43,582 nt of DNA from Bacteroidota bacterium (GTDB lineage Bacteria; Bacteroidota; Bacteroidia; Chitinophagales; Chitinophagaceae), in NCBI GenBank assembly GCA_022708055.1, contig JAKIZK010000010.1, forward strand, positions 1-43,582, read 5' to 3'. Below the pieces are notes generated by a model. It saw only the letters and a program-made list of their open reading frames with translations, did no database searches and was not told the DNA's origin. The position numbers and the translations under genes are program-made. Below, piece by piece: positions 1 to 9,690 of the stretch (its first letter is position 1; each line of letters begins with the position of its first letter).

Positions 1-768
1 GATATGCCGGTGGTAATTTCACTGCTGAACTCGTTTACCGGAGTAGCGGCAGCCTGCGGCGGATTTTTGTACGACAATAAAGTAATGCTTACCGGAGGTA
101 TTCTGGTAGGAGCTGCGGGCACCTTGCTCACGATACTGATGTGTAAAGCTATGAACCGTTCGTTGAAAAATGTCTTGATAGGTTCGTTTGGCGGTGGCAG
201 TGGTACCACAGTAGGTGGAGCCGCAAAACAACAGGGAGCGTATAAAGAAATTTCGCTGAGTGATGCCGCTGTGGTCATGAGTTATGCTCATAAAGTAATG
301 ATAGTGCCCGGCTATGGCCTTGCAGTAGCACAGGCGCAACATGCTTGTCATGATCTGGAAAAATTACTAACTGAAAAAGGAGTAGAGGTAAAATATGCCA
401 TTCATCCCGTAGCGGGTCGTATGCCCGGCCACATGAATGTATTGCTGGCAGAAGCCGATGTGAGCTATGATAAACTGCTGGAAATGGAGCAGGCCAATGA
501 AGAATTTGCTACAACGGATGTTGTATTGGTGCTGGGTGCCAATGATGTAGTAAACCCTGCTGCCAAAACCGATTCGGCATCACCCATTTATGGAATGCCC
601 ATATTGGATGTGGAGCTGGCCAAGCATTGTATCATCAACAAACGAAGCATGAAGCCGGGCTATGCAGGAATTGAAAATGATCTTTTCTTTCGTCCCAAAT
701 CATCCATGCTTTTTGGCGATGCCAAAAAAGTTTTGCAGGATTTGATTGGTGAAATCAAAAATCTGTAA
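1..768 (+). CDS. pntB: NAD(P) transhydrogenase subunit beta, 3' part
   Basis: This is the C-terminal 255 residues of the membrane subunit that couples hydride transfer between NADH and NADP+ to proton movement; the gene enters from the left edge, so the first ATG (position 4) is not the true start. The visible part opens in the last transmembrane helices (VVISLLNSFTG, MCKAMNRS) and continues into the NADP-binding domain III, with PGYGLAVAQAQ, HPVAGRMPGHMNVLLAEA and VLVLGANDVVNPAA, all hallmarks of PntB. E. coli PntB is about 460 residues, so a little over half is present. The alpha subunit genes would be expected just outside the window on the left. Identification is secure; only the missing 5' end is unknown. 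Confidence 0.96.
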   Translation, partial: DMPVVISLLNSFTGVAAACGGFLYDNKVMLTGGILVGAAGTLLTILMCKAMNRSLKNVLIGSFGGGSGTTVGGAAKQQGAYKEISLSDAAVVMSYAHKVMIVPGYGLAVAQAQHACHDLEKLLTEKGVEVKYAIHPVAGRMPGHMNVLLAEADVSYDKLLEMEQANEEFATTDVVLVLGANDVVNPAAKTDSASPIYGMPILDVELAKHCIINKRSMKPGYAGIENDLFFRPKSSMLFGDAKKVLQDLIGEIKNL

Positions 769-846
769 GCGCTTTTCATTTTTTTGAAATTTATTTTTCG
801 CCGAAAAATTTTTATTACTGTTCTTTGTAATTAAATCAAAAAGCAA

Positions 847-2196
847 TTGCAGCTACCTTCGGCATTCTTAGCATCTTTAAAAGAAGCAAATGGGTTTCAT
901 CAGGAAGCATTTGAACATGTACATGCTTCAGTTGAGGCCGTAACCTCCATCAGGCTGAATCCGGCAAAATCTTTTAATCCATTTCCTGAAATCTCAACAC
1001 CGATACCCTGGACCATGCAGGGGTTTTATCTTTCACAAAGACCATCCTTTACATTCGATCCCTTATTTCATGCAGGATGTTACTATGTACAGGAACCATC
1101 ATCCATGTTTTTAGAACAGGTATTGAAACAATCTGTTGATTTGTCAAAACCCATCAGAGCGCTGGATCTGTGTGCTGCACCGGGTGGCAAATCAACTCAT
1201 TTGCAATCATTACTATCAGCTGAAAGTTTATTGGTTGCCAATGAAGTGATTAAAAGCAGAGCCGGAATTTTAAAAGATAACATCATCAAATGGGGGAGTG
1301 CAAATGTGGTGGTTACTCAAAATGATCCACAGGATTTTTCAAAACTCGAAAATTATTTTGATGTGATTGTGGTGGATGCACCTTGCAGTGGCAGTGGCCT
1401 GTTTCGCAGAGATGCAGATGCTATTCAAGAATGGAGTGAAAATAATGTAACACATTGTTCCTTGCGGCAACAGCGCATATTGGCCGATGTATGGCCTGCG
1501 TTAAAGGAAAATGGTGTTTTGATTTATGCTACCTGTTCTTTTTCCATTGCAGAGAATGAAGCCAATGTAAAATGGTTGAAAAATAATTTTAATGCCACAT
1601 CAATCGAACTCAATGTGCCCACCCAATGGAATATCATAGCTTCGGATAGCGGCTACCGTTTTTGGCCGCATTTGTTAAAAGGGGAAGGATTTTTTATTGC
1701 AGCATTCAGAAAACAGGATGGAAGAGAGGTCTCGCCAAAAAAAATGAAACGCAATATTGAAAAGGCATCCAAACATGAAATGAACAGCATTGCAAATTGG
1801 ATACAAACTGAGCAGCTTTCATTTATTAAAAACAATCAAACTGTATATGCCTGGCCTGAAATATTTGTAGATGAATTGAGTATATTATTACAGCAACTAA
1901 AAATTATTTACTCAGGAGTTCTTGCTGGTGAGCTGTTGAGGGATAAATTTATTCCTGACCACGCACTGGCAATGAGTTTGTTGGTATCAAAAAATGTAAA
2001 AAAGGTTTCTCTTCATAAAGAACAAGCTATTGCTTATCTGCAACGAAAGAATTTTTCTTGTAACACAAATGAAAAAGGTTGGGTATTAGCTTCATATCAA
2101 GAAAAACATTTGGGCTGGATGAATATTTTGCCAAACAGAATTAACAATTATTATCCGAAAGAATTAAGAATATTAAAAGAGCGGGAGGGGAATTAA
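847..2196 (+). CDS. RsmF-type 16S rRNA (cytosine-C5) methyltransferase
   Basis: A 449-residue NOL1/NOP2/Sun-family enzyme that would transfer a methyl group from SAM to C5 of a cytosine in rRNA. Residues 107-116 form the SAM-binding motif DLCAAPGGKS; the two conserved cysteines are C180 in DAPCSGSG and C230 in ATCSFS (the latter is the catalytic nucleophile in this family). The C-terminal 150 residues match the PUA-like tail of the RsmF/YebU group rather than RsmB, which has an N-terminal NusB domain instead. The start is TTG: an in-frame TAA lies at 832-834, and no ATG occurs before conserved sequence begins. Followed after 39 bp by the LysM gene. RNA target (probably 16S) is inferred from family. 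Confidence 0.88.
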   Translation: MQLPSAFLASLKEANGFHQEAFEHVHASVEAVTSIRLNPAKSFNPFPEISTPIPWTMQGFYLSQRPSFTFDPLFHAGCYYVQEPSSMFLEQVLKQSVDLSKPIRALDLCAAPGGKSTHLQSLLSAESLLVANEVIKSRAGILKDNIIKWGSANVVVTQNDPQDFSKLENYFDVIVVDAPCSGSGLFRRDADAIQEWSENNVTHCSLRQQRILADVWPALKENGVLIYATCSFSIAENEANVKWLKNNFNATSIELNVPTQWNIIASDSGYRFWPHLLKGEGFFIAAFRKQDGREVSPKKMKRNIEKASKHEMNSIANWIQTEQLSFIKNNQTVYAWPEIFVDELSILLQQLKIIYSGVLAGELLRDKFIPDHALAMSLLVSKNVKKVSLHKEQAIAYLQRKNFSCNTNEKGWVLASYQEKHLGWMNILPNRINNYYPKELRILKEREGN

Positions 2197-2235
2197 GCCC
2201 TTTTTTTGCATCTTTGTACAGTCTAAATCTTGAGT

Positions 2236-3210
2236 ATGAAAAAATATTTGATCGCCGGCATCTTAACTTGCTTTGTTGCAGTTTCTTTATTTGGTCAAAA
2301 AACAAATTTCCAAATTCATAATAGCGACAAAGGTCTTTATCTGGAACATAAAGTAGTAAAAGGCGAAAGTTTTTATGCCATTGGCAAAAAATACAATGTG
2401 TCACCCGCTGCGCTTGCTTCATTCAATAAACTGGACATCAACAAAGGTTTGAAGATTGATCAAAAAATCAGCATACCCCTCTCTGAAAACAATTTTACAC
2501 AAAAGGGAAACAGTGGTACCCCTGTTTATTATATTTCTGGTGATAATGAAAAATTGAGCAATATCAGTAAGAAGAACGGGGGAGTGGCTGTTTCCACCTT
2601 AAAACAATGGAACAATTTATCAAGCGAAACAGTAAAGAAGAATGAAAAATTAGTGATCGGTTTTATAAAAAGTAATGAGCTCCCATCCGTAACAATTAAG
2701 CCAAAACCTGTTCAGGAAGTAGCTGAAGTGGCTGTAACCGAAGAAGAAGTTTTATCAAAGAAAGACAAGGAGGCAGAAAAAAAAGAAGCGGAGGCAGAAA
2801 AAAAGGCGGAAGAAAAAACTGAGAAAATAGCAGAGAAAAAAACTGAACCGGTACCTCAACCCATTCAACAATCAGTTGTTGTAGCCGGAAACGGTTATTT
2901 TAAAAATGACTTTGAAAAGCAAGTGAAAGTGATTCCTCTTACAATTGATCAAACAGTTACTTCAGGTATTTTCAAAACTACCAGTGGGTGGGAAGATGGA
3001 AAATTTTATTTATTGATTGATGATGTAACCCCGGGTACCATTGTAAAAATTACAAACCCTGCAAACAATAATACTATTTATGCCAAAGTGTTGGGTGAAA
3101 TGGCGGGCATCAGGCAAAATGAAGGTTATGGAATTAGAATCTCGAATGCCGGCGCTTCCTTATTGAATGTAACAGATCAGGAAAAATTTATTGTAAAAAT
3201 TAATTATTAA
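2236..3210 (+). CDS. secreted LysM-domain protein
   Basis: A 324-residue exported protein that probably binds peptidoglycan. The start is taken at the ATG of MKKYLIAG, two codons into the open frame, because it begins a clean signal peptide (residues 1-20). A LysM domain covers about residues 38-82 (HKVVKGESFYAIGKKYNVS ... ISIPL), and a weaker second LysM-like segment lies at about 96-145. Residues 165-205 are a Lys/Glu-rich linker, followed by a globular C-terminal domain of about 100 residues that resembles the C-termini of other Bacteroidota LysM proteins (beta-rich, ending ISNAGASLLN). No catalytic motif is visible, so a binding or structural role is more likely than hydrolysis. Only 8 bp separate it from the next gene, suggesting co-transcription. 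Confidence 0.85.
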   Translation: MKKYLIAGILTCFVAVSLFGQKTNFQIHNSDKGLYLEHKVVKGESFYAIGKKYNVSPAALASFNKLDINKGLKIDQKISIPLSENNFTQKGNSGTPVYYISGDNEKLSNISKKNGGVAVSTLKQWNNLSSETVKKNEKLVIGFIKSNELPSVTIKPKPVQEVAEVAVTEEEVLSKKDKEAEKKEAEAEKKAEEKTEKIAEKKTEPVPQPIQQSVVVAGNGYFKNDFEKQVKVIPLTIDQTVTSGIFKTTSGWEDGKFYLLIDDVTPGTIVKITNPANNNTIYAKVLGEMAGIRQNEGYGIRISNAGASLLNVTDQEKFIVKINY

Positions 3211-3218
3211 AACAGATA

Positions 3219-4070
3219 ATGAAAAGGTCATATACTGCTGCTATATTTTTACTTGCAATTAATTTTGTAAATGCACAGTCCGATCTGGTTTTTAAAAACC
3301 GGTTTGTAGAAAGTGAAGACCGATGGGTGGTATTTCCAAAATCAAAAGACAGCAGTTTTACTTATGGATTTATTTATATTGATGCAGCTGCCGGTCTTAC
3401 TTTACATTATCAGGGCAAGTTTACCATAGATAAGAATGGAAAGTTTTTAGCACAACCCATTATTGATTCTGTAAAAGGAATATTTAAAGTAAGGCTGAAA
3501 CCCGGAAATACTTTAGTTGCATTTATCCCGCCGTCACGATTTAAGGAATTAGCCATTCAGGATCCACCTGATTGGTTAACACATTATAAGAACGATACAA
3601 CTTCACCGGCACGGTTACAACGATGGGGATTTTATTACAACGATTTTGGAATGAGTGAAAAAGCGCTGACTTACCTGGAACCGGGTTACAAAATGGCTCC
3701 TGATTATAAAGACATGGCTGTGGAATTAGCATTTGCTTATAATGCATTGAATCAATTTGAGAAAGCAATTCCGGTATTAAACAAGGCCATTGAACTTACT
3801 CCTGATTACTGGTATTTGTACAAGGAATTATCCTACGCCAATCTTAATTTAGGCAAAATGCAGGAAGCCGGTGATGCTGCTTTAAAAGGCATCTCGCATG
3901 CAAAAGCCAATTCCTTCAAAGCAGAGATGGCCTTTAATATGGCTTATACTTATTCGGAAAAAAGGGATAAGGCAAATTTTAAAAAATGGGCAGATGAAAC
4001 CTTGAAATGGGCAGCAAAGGGTGATCAAATATATAATTCCATAAAAACTTTGGAAGCAAGAATGAACTGA
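3219..4070 (+). CDS. secreted tetratricopeptide-repeat protein
   Basis: A 283-residue protein of unknown function. Residues 1-19 are a signal peptide ending at NAQ. The N-terminal 120 residues are beta-rich and unrecognised. From about residue 125 there are at least two TPR units (SEKALTYLEPGYKMAPDY; FEKAIPVLNKAIELTPDYW) with a third weaker one after them. Such proteins usually act as scaffolds in the periplasm. It follows the LysM gene by 8 bp and probably shares its transcript; the pair may act at the cell wall, but that is inference from location only. Confidence 0.75.
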   Translation: MKRSYTAAIFLLAINFVNAQSDLVFKNRFVESEDRWVVFPKSKDSSFTYGFIYIDAAAGLTLHYQGKFTIDKNGKFLAQPIIDSVKGIFKVRLKPGNTLVAFIPPSRFKELAIQDPPDWLTHYKNDTTSPARLQRWGFYYNDFGMSEKALTYLEPGYKMAPDYKDMAVELAFAYNALNQFEKAIPVLNKAIELTPDYWYLYKELSYANLNLGKMQEAGDAALKGISHAKANSFKAEMAFNMAYTYSEKRDKANFKKWADETLKWAAKGDQIYNSIKTLEARMN

Positions 4071-4120
4071 TAAATTGCAAAGTTGACTGTCATCACAAAT
4101 TGGTGTGTGTCCCTTCGCAT

Positions 4121-4142
4121 TGTTGCGTGTCCCCACGCAACA
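4121..4142. terminator. hairpin between convergent genes
   Basis: A perfect 9-bp stem (4121-4129 with 4134-4142, TGTTGCGTG / CACGCAACA) with a TCCC loop lies between the TPR gene (+) and fmt (-). There is no good T-tract on either side, so it is either a weak bidirectional terminator or another type of stem-loop. A related sequence (GTGTGTCCCTTCGCA) precedes it at 4105-4119. Confidence 0.45.
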
Positions 4143-4171
4143 AAAGAAGCACAAAAAAATTTAATTAATCA

Positions 4172-5095
4172 TCACTCAAACCTAAACCCTCTCAAAAACT
4201 CTTCCACCTTCATTCGCTTTTTCCCTTCCAATTGTAATTCCAATACATCAATCATTCCGTCAGTACAATTAAAATGTAAATAAGTCTTTTGATCTGTATT
4301 GAAAGTACCGGGCCTGTCATCAGGAGTTTTGATTATTTTTTTACTGCGAAATATTTTTAGGGTTTTTCCCTGTAAGGTTGTAAATGCTCCGGGAAAAGGA
4401 AAGAGTCCACGAATGAGATTATGTACTTTTTCAGCCGTTTTTGTAAAATCTATCTTGCAGGTCTCTGTAAATATTTTAGGAGCATGCTTTATGCTTTGAT
4501 TGTTCTCAATGATTTCAGATTGTGATTGCTCATTTAATGTTCCTTCGGATATTCCTTTAATCGTTTCTACCAATAGCTGAGCTCCAATCTCTTTCATCTT
4601 ATCATGTACTTCTCCGGCTGTTTCATCTTCACCAATTGGAAAACTTCGTTGCAACAGAATATTTCCTGTATCAATTTCATGTTTTAATTTAAATGTGGTA
4701 ACGCCGGTTTCTTTTTCCCCATTGATGACAGCCCAGTTGATGGGTGCGGCTCCACGATATTGTGGCAACAGACTTCCATGTAGATTAATTGTTCCCTTTG
4801 AAGGCATATTCCAAACCACTTCCGGCAACATTCTGAAAGCAACCACTACCTGCAAATCGGCATGAAGATTTTTTAATTCCTCTAAGAAATCCGGGTTTTT
4901 TAATTTTTCCGGTTGCAAAATTTTAAGATCCTGTTCCAATGCATATTTTTTTACAGCACTTTGCTGCAATTGCATTCCTCGTCCGGCAAGTTTGTCGGGA
5001 GCAGTAACGACGCCTACAATATTAAAACCCGCTTTTTTCAAAGCATCTAATGAGGCTACTGCAAATTCAGGTGTACCCATAAATACAATGCGCAT
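4172..5095 (-). CDS. fmt: methionyl-tRNA formyltransferase
   Basis: This enzyme formylates the methionine on initiator tRNA using 10-formyl-THF. The product is 307 residues when started at MRIVFMGTPEFA, the near-universal beginning of Fmt; an ATG 22 codons upstream (5161) would add a non-conserved leader and is rejected. Catalytic residues N104, H106 and D142 are visible in INLHGSLLPQYRGAAP and HEIDTGNI. The C-terminal tRNA-binding domain (residues 205-307) is present. Upstream on the minus strand a TACCTTCG element (5166-5173) resembles the Bacteroidota -7 box. The neighbour on the left is convergent. Confidence 0.96.
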   Translation of the reverse strand: MRIVFMGTPEFAVASLDALKKAGFNIVGVVTAPDKLAGRGMQLQQSAVKKYALEQDLKILQPEKLKNPDFLEELKNLHADLQVVVAFRMLPEVVWNMPSKGTINLHGSLLPQYRGAAPINWAVINGEKETGVTTFKLKHEIDTGNILLQRSFPIGEDETAGEVHDKMKEIGAQLLVETIKGISEGTLNEQSQSEIIENNQSIKHAPKIFTETCKIDFTKTAEKVHNLIRGLFPFPGAFTTLQGKTLKIFRSKKIIKTPDDRPGTFNTDQKTYLHFNCTDGMIDVLELQLEGKKRMKVEEFLRGFRFE

Positions 5096-5241
5096 TCCAT
5101 ATAAGGCCAGGTTAAATGTAGCCGGGCCGCTTGCTTTGTTTTTTAGCTGATATTCTAACATAGGGACGAAGGTAAATATTCATCCCAAGTATCTTAAATA
5201 CTAATCATGAAAAACAAAGTTTAAGATAAAGTTTATGCTCC

Positions 5242-6522
5242 TTATCTGATGGGGTTTAGCTTGCGGTTAATAGGAGCAAAATCATCGTACAACAAATATT
5301 TTTTTCTGATGAGTTTGTATTCACTTAGTTTGGGTTCCCAGCTTTTTCTTATTTCGGCTTCCGATTTTCCGGCTTTTATTTGTTGCCACAAATCATTATT
5401 GCCTGCAAGTTTGTTGAAAAAAGATTCTTCCATTTTACCTGATTTTGGCAACAGGAAAAAATTATTTTTATCCGGAAACAATTTATACGCTTCTATCAAC
5501 CACTTGAGTTGAATTTGAGTACCCGTTTTTGCCAATACATCATCAACCGGGCCGCTCAAATCCCATCCATAACATTGTTGTCCATATAATTTCGAGCTTT
5601 TAGCACCTTCGTTGGGATTGGGGGTAAAGCTATAAAGTGTTTTTGGATAGGACGGATGACCAAATACCTGAAATGGCTTTGTAGTACCCCGGCCTTCGCT
5701 CAAAACGGTGCCTTCAAAGAAACAAGTGGAAGGATATAAATAAATTGATTGAATATTGGGCAGATTGGGCGACGGCTTTACCGGCAATTCATACTTTGTA
5801 TTGTGCGTATAATCCTTGCATTTAATTACCATAAAATGAAATGGAGTATCTGTTGTTGGTTTTGTGGTAATGTTATAAGCGTTTACTTCGTTTGCCTCTT
5901 TGCTCAGCCATTTTTCCCCCAGCAGCATCATTGCATATTCGCCCATCGTAAGGCCATACACAATGGGAATGGGTTGTTTGCCTACTCCGCTTTTATATTT
6001 TAAATCTAATACGGGTCCATCTACATAAAATCCATTGGGATTGGGCCGGTCAAGCAATAATAATGGTTTGTGATGGATCAAGGCTGTTTCCAGAAAATCC
6101 TGCATGGAGTTGATATAAGTATAGAAACGGCAACCTACATCCTGCAAATCAAAAATCATAACATCCACATCTTTTAAATCTTCAGCCGAAGGATAACGCT
6201 TGCTGCCGTATAATGACACGACCTGAATGCCCGTTTCTTTATCTACATAGTTGGCCACTTTTTCACCTGCGTCTGCTGTTCCTCTAAATCCATGTTCGGG
6301 GCCAAAAATGACACTGATCTTTACACCCAGTTTACGAAGGGTATCTACTAAATGCGTTTTTCCTACAATGGAAGTCTGGTTGGCAAAAATGCCAACTTTC
6401 TTGCCTTTAATTAATGGAAGATAAACATCTAATCTATCTGCTCCGGGAATAGCTGTTTGTGCTTTTAATACCGAAACTGCTATCACAAAAAAGGCCACAA
6501 TGCAAGTGAATATTTTTCTCAT
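5242..6522 (-). CDS. DUF1343 / NamZ-type exo-beta-N-acetylmuramidase
   Basis: A 426-residue exported protein of the DUF1343 family. The B. subtilis member (YbbC/NamZ) removes MurNAc from the non-reducing end of peptidoglycan fragments, so a role in cell-wall recycling is likely here. A signal peptide covers residues 1-21. Conserved family segments are clear: KVGIFANQTSIV, FGPEHGFRG, DVMIFDLQDVGCRFYTYI, LLDRPNPNG, EGTVLSEGRGTTKPF. The long 5' intergenic region (6523-6649) is shared with a divergent FKBP gene. No other muropeptide recycling enzyme is adjacent, though a dipeptide epimerase lies 5 kb away. Confidence 0.9.
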   Translation of the reverse strand: MRKIFTCIVAFFVIAVSVLKAQTAIPGADRLDVYLPLIKGKKVGIFANQTSIVGKTHLVDTLRKLGVKISVIFGPEHGFRGTADAGEKVANYVDKETGIQVVSLYGSKRYPSAEDLKDVDVMIFDLQDVGCRFYTYINSMQDFLETALIHHKPLLLLDRPNPNGFYVDGPVLDLKYKSGVGKQPIPIVYGLTMGEYAMMLLGEKWLSKEANEVNAYNITTKPTTDTPFHFMVIKCKDYTHNTKYELPVKPSPNLPNIQSIYLYPSTCFFEGTVLSEGRGTTKPFQVFGHPSYPKTLYSFTPNPNEGAKSSKLYGQQCYGWDLSGPVDDVLAKTGTQIQLKWLIEAYKLFPDKNNFFLLPKSGKMEESFFNKLAGNNDLWQQIKAGKSEAEIRKSWEPKLSEYKLIRKKYLLYDDFAPINRKLNPIR

Positions 6523-6649
6523 GAATGAAAGATTGATTTTATAAAGTTATTTCACCAAATTTCAGTAAAATAATTATAAGACTATAATAAATATTAAAAG
6601 GGTTGCTTAGCAGAATTAAAGCTAACTTGCAGCCCTAAAAATTTAATAA

Positions 6650-7105
6650 ATGGCACAAGTAAAAAGTGGTGACAAAGTAAAAGTACATTATCATGGTAAA
6701 TTAGTTTCCGGCGAAACATTTGATACCTCAGCAGGCAGAGAACCATTGGAATTTGAGGTGGGCAGTGGTATGGTAATTAAAGGCTTTGATGATGGCGTGA
6801 CGGGAATGACGGTTGGTGAGAAAAAGACAATTAATATTCCGGCAGAAGCAGCCTATGGCGCACGCAATGCAGAAATGATATTTGAATTTCCTAAAGAACA
6901 GTTTCCTCCCGAAATGGAAATTGAAACCGGAATGCCATTAATGATGAGTGATCAACAAGGACATCAAACACAGGTAACCGTGGTGGAGATAAAAGAAAAC
7001 TCGGTGATGCTGGATGCAAACCATCCGCTGGCAGGTCACGATCTGATTTTTGATTTGGAGCTTGTAGAGATTGTAGGAAACAAACCGCTTATTATTCTTC
7101 CTTAA
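6650..7105 (+). CDS. SlyD-type FKBP peptidyl-prolyl isomerase
   Basis: A 151-residue cytosolic prolyl isomerase and chaperone. The FKBP fold is split by the IF (insert-in-flap) chaperone domain as in SlyD: VKVHYHGKLVSGETFDTS and VIKGFDDGVTGMTVGEK before it, then the insert at about residues 70-125 (AEMIFEFPKEQFPP ... VVEIKENSVMLDANHP) and the closing strand LAGHDLIFDLELVEI. Unlike E. coli SlyD there is no His-rich C-terminal tail, so metal storage is unlikely. No signal peptide. It begins about 130 bp from the divergent DUF1343 gene. Confidence 0.93.
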   Translation: MAQVKSGDKVKVHYHGKLVSGETFDTSAGREPLEFEVGSGMVIKGFDDGVTGMTVGEKKTINIPAEAAYGARNAEMIFEFPKEQFPPEMEIETGMPLMMSDQQGHQTQVTVVEIKENSVMLDANHPLAGHDLIFDLELVEIVGNKPLIILP

Positions 7106-7199
7106 TTTTTTTTACACTACATTATAAATGGTTTGTGTTCCCTCAAAAACACAAGCCATTTTCTTTTCTGTATATTCGTTACCCAAATTTTTTTGACTT

Positions 7200-8447
7200 A
7201 TGTTTTCAAAATATCAATTTACAGCATCAGAGCGTTTTATGCGCTATGTACAAATAGATACACAAAGCGATCCGCAGTCGAACACATATCCCAGTACGGA
7301 AAAACAAAAAGACCTTGGAAAAATATTAGCCGCTGAATTGTTGCAAATGGGACTTACTGATACACACATGGATGAATGGGGCTATGTTTATGCAACCATT
7401 CCTTCAAATGTAAAAAAGGATGTTCCGGTTATTTGTTTTTGTGCGCACATGGATACAGCACCCGATTGTAGCGGCAAAAACGTAAAACCCATCTTACATA
7501 AAAATTTTCAAGGGCAAGATATTGTTTTGCCCGATGATGCAAATCAGGTAATAAGCATAAGCGAATTTCCTTATCTGAAAACACAAATTGGAAATGATAT
7601 AATTACGGCATCTGGTACTACTTTATTGGGCAGCGATGATAAAGCAGGTGTTGCTGAAATAATGGACATGGCTAATTTTTTGATGACTCATCCGCAGGTA
7701 GCACATGGCACCATCAAAATATTATTCACACCTGATGAAGAGGTGGGCCGTGGGGTAGATAAGGTTGATCTTAAAAAACTGGGGGCTGATTTTGGTTATA
7801 CATTAGATAGCGGCGATGCAGGCGCACTGGAAGATGAGACCTTTAGTGCCGATGGTGTAAGGGTTACCATTCATGGTGTAATTTCTCATCCGGGCTATGC
7901 AAAAGATAAAATGATAAATGCTATGAAGATTGCGGGAGAAGTTTTAGCAGCATTGCCAAAGGACAGATTGTCGCCCGAATCTACTGATGGTAAAAAAGGA
8001 TTTATTCATCCGGTAAGGGTGGAAGGTATAGCCGAAAAATGTACTATTGATTTTATCATCCGCGATTTTGAAACTGCGGGACTTGTCAAAAAAGAAGATT
8101 ATTTAAGAACACAAATAGAAGAACGGTTACGCACCTATCCCAAAGCGAGTTTTGAATTTAAGGTTACCGAGCAGTATCGCAATATGAAAGAAATGCTGGA
8201 CCTGCATCCACAGGTAGTGGCTTATGCAAAGGAAGCCATTGAAAGAGCTGGCCTTTCGGTAAAAATGGAAAGCATACGAGGTGGCACCGATGGCAGCCGG
8301 CTTTCATTTATGGGTTTGCCTTGCCCCAATTTATTTGCAGGAGAACAGGGTATTCATTCCAAGCTGGAACACATCAGCGTACAGGATATGAATAAAGCGG
8401 TAGAAACAATGGTGCATTTGGCTCAAGTATGGTTTGAAAAAAGTTAG
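7200..8447 (+). CDS. pepT: peptidase T (tripeptide aminopeptidase)
   Basis: A 415-residue cytosolic zinc aminopeptidase of family M20B that cleaves the N-terminal residue from tripeptides. Metal and catalytic residues are visible in order: H83 and D85 in CAHMDTAPD, D146 in GSDDKAG, E180-E181 in TPDEEVGRG, the Asp of LDSGDAG, and the final His in GEQGIHSKLEH. Length fits the family (about 410). The Bacteroidota-type ATG start follows an AT-rich leader. It is 31 bp upstream of the SPFH gene. Confidence 0.95.
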   Translation: MFSKYQFTASERFMRYVQIDTQSDPQSNTYPSTEKQKDLGKILAAELLQMGLTDTHMDEWGYVYATIPSNVKKDVPVICFCAHMDTAPDCSGKNVKPILHKNFQGQDIVLPDDANQVISISEFPYLKTQIGNDIITASGTTLLGSDDKAGVAEIMDMANFLMTHPQVAHGTIKILFTPDEEVGRGVDKVDLKKLGADFGYTLDSGDAGALEDETFSADGVRVTIHGVISHPGYAKDKMINAMKIAGEVLAALPKDRLSPESTDGKKGFIHPVRVEGIAEKCTIDFIIRDFETAGLVKKEDYLRTQIEERLRTYPKASFEFKVTEQYRNMKEMLDLHPQVVAYAKEAIERAGLSVKMESIRGGTDGSRLSFMGLPCPNLFAGEQGIHSKLEHISVQDMNKAVETMVHLAQVWFEKS

Positions 8448-8478
8448 TTGTATCTTGCATACTTAAAATTTTAATTTT

Positions 8479-9420
8479 ATGGATATCAGAGTATGGCTTT
8501 CTCAAAACTGGTGGATCATCGTTTTAGTAATTATCTTTTTCGGTTCCCTATTTACCATCAATCAGGGTTATATTGGGGTTATTACCATGTTTGGAAAATA
8601 TCAACGTGTGGCAAGACCGGGTCTAAACATGAAAATTCCAATACTGGAAACTGTATTTAGAAAAGTTTCAGTACAAAACCGATCCGTTGAACTGGAGTTT
8701 CAGGCTGTAACTGCCGATCAGGCAAATGTTTATTTCAAAAGTATGCTATTGTACTCTGTACAAAATGCTGATGAAGAAACAGTGAAGAAAGTGGCTTTTA
8801 AATTTTTTGCTGATAAAGACCTGATGCAGGCACTTATCAGAACTATTGAAGGAAATATCCGTTCATTTGTTGCAACCAAAAAGCAAGCGGAAATTTTGGG
8901 GCTTCGTAAAGAAATTGTAGAATATGTAAAAGCAGAAATAGATCATACGCTGGAAGGCTGGGGTTATCATTTGCAGGACCTTCAAATCAACGACATTACT
9001 TTTGACAAAATGATTCTTGACTCCATGAGTAAAGTAGTAGCCAGTAATAACCTGAAAGCAGCTGCCGAAAATGAAGGTCAGGCTTTATTAATTACAAAAA
9101 CTAAGTCTGCAGAAGCGGAAGGAAATGCAATCAAAATTTCAGCTGAAGCGGAAAAAGAAGCAGCAAGACTTCGTGGTCAGGGTGTAGCACTGTTCCGCCA
9201 GGAGGTGGCAAGAGGTATGACGGAAGCCGCAGAACAAATGAAACAAGCAAATCTGGATACCAATGTAATTTTATTCAGCATGTGGACAGAAGCCGTTAAG
9301 AATTTTGCAGAATATGGCAAGGGCAACGTCATTTTTCTGGATGGCAGTCCTGATGGTATGGAAGGCACTATGAAGCAAATTCAGGCGCTGATGGTAAAAC
9401 AGGCCGGCACAAAAAGCTAA
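8479..9420 (+). CDS. SPFH/Band 7 membrane protein
   Basis: A 313-residue protein of the stomatin/prohibitin/HflK superfamily that forms large membrane-bound assemblies. One N-terminal transmembrane helix (about residues 9-30), then the SPFH domain (GVITMFGKYQRVARPGLNMKI onward) and a coiled-coil, Ala/Glu-rich segment at about 195-240 (AEAEGNAIKISAEAEKEAAR). The C-terminus (AEYGKGNVIFLDGS) is typical of Bacteroidota members. No NfeD-type partner or protease is next to it. It ends just before a strong terminator, so it is the last gene of the transcript. Confidence 0.9.
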   Translation: MDIRVWLSQNWWIIVLVIIFFGSLFTINQGYIGVITMFGKYQRVARPGLNMKIPILETVFRKVSVQNRSVELEFQAVTADQANVYFKSMLLYSVQNADEETVKKVAFKFFADKDLMQALIRTIEGNIRSFVATKKQAEILGLRKEIVEYVKAEIDHTLEGWGYHLQDLQINDITFDKMILDSMSKVVASNNLKAAAENEGQALLITKTKSAEAEGNAIKISAEAEKEAARLRGQGVALFRQEVARGMTEAAEQMKQANLDTNVILFSMWTEAVKNFAEYGKGNVIFLDGSPDGMEGTMKQIQALMVKQAGTKS

Positions 9421-9448
9421 TTATTTTTCGGCAGGATATTTTTCTATA

Positions 9449-9489
9449 AGAAAGGCACATTTCTCCAATGAAAATGTGCCTTTCTTTTT
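9449..9489 (+). terminator. strong intrinsic terminator
   Basis: A perfect 14-bp stem (9449-9462 with 9472-9485), 9-nt loop and a run of five T (9485-9489). It closes the slyD-type FKBP / pepT / SPFH cluster. Confidence 0.9.
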
Positions 9490-9690
9490 ATGCTGACTTT
9501 GATGTTTTTTATTTGAAAACCCATATTAAATTGCCGGTACATCTTGTTAAAGAACTCTAAAACTTAAACAACAATTACAACGTGGCACTATTTTTTTCGT
9601 TGTAGCTGCATTGCTTATTGACAACTGTTGATAAACGATAAAAACAAACAAACATTCAACACCTATTTTTACACCTAAAGAAAAAAAACT

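Noticed and set aside
19..351. Long antisense frames opposite pntB, gyrA and other genes
   Set aside because: They mirror well-supported genes on the other strand and show no motifs.
4083..4283. 66-codon frame after the TPR gene
   Set aside because: It crosses the hairpin at 4121-4142 and overlaps fmt antisense; composition is non-coding.
5095..5161. 22-residue N-terminal extension of Fmt
   Set aside because: Fmt proteins start at MRIVFMGTP; the extension is unlike the family and sits at the predicted transcription start.
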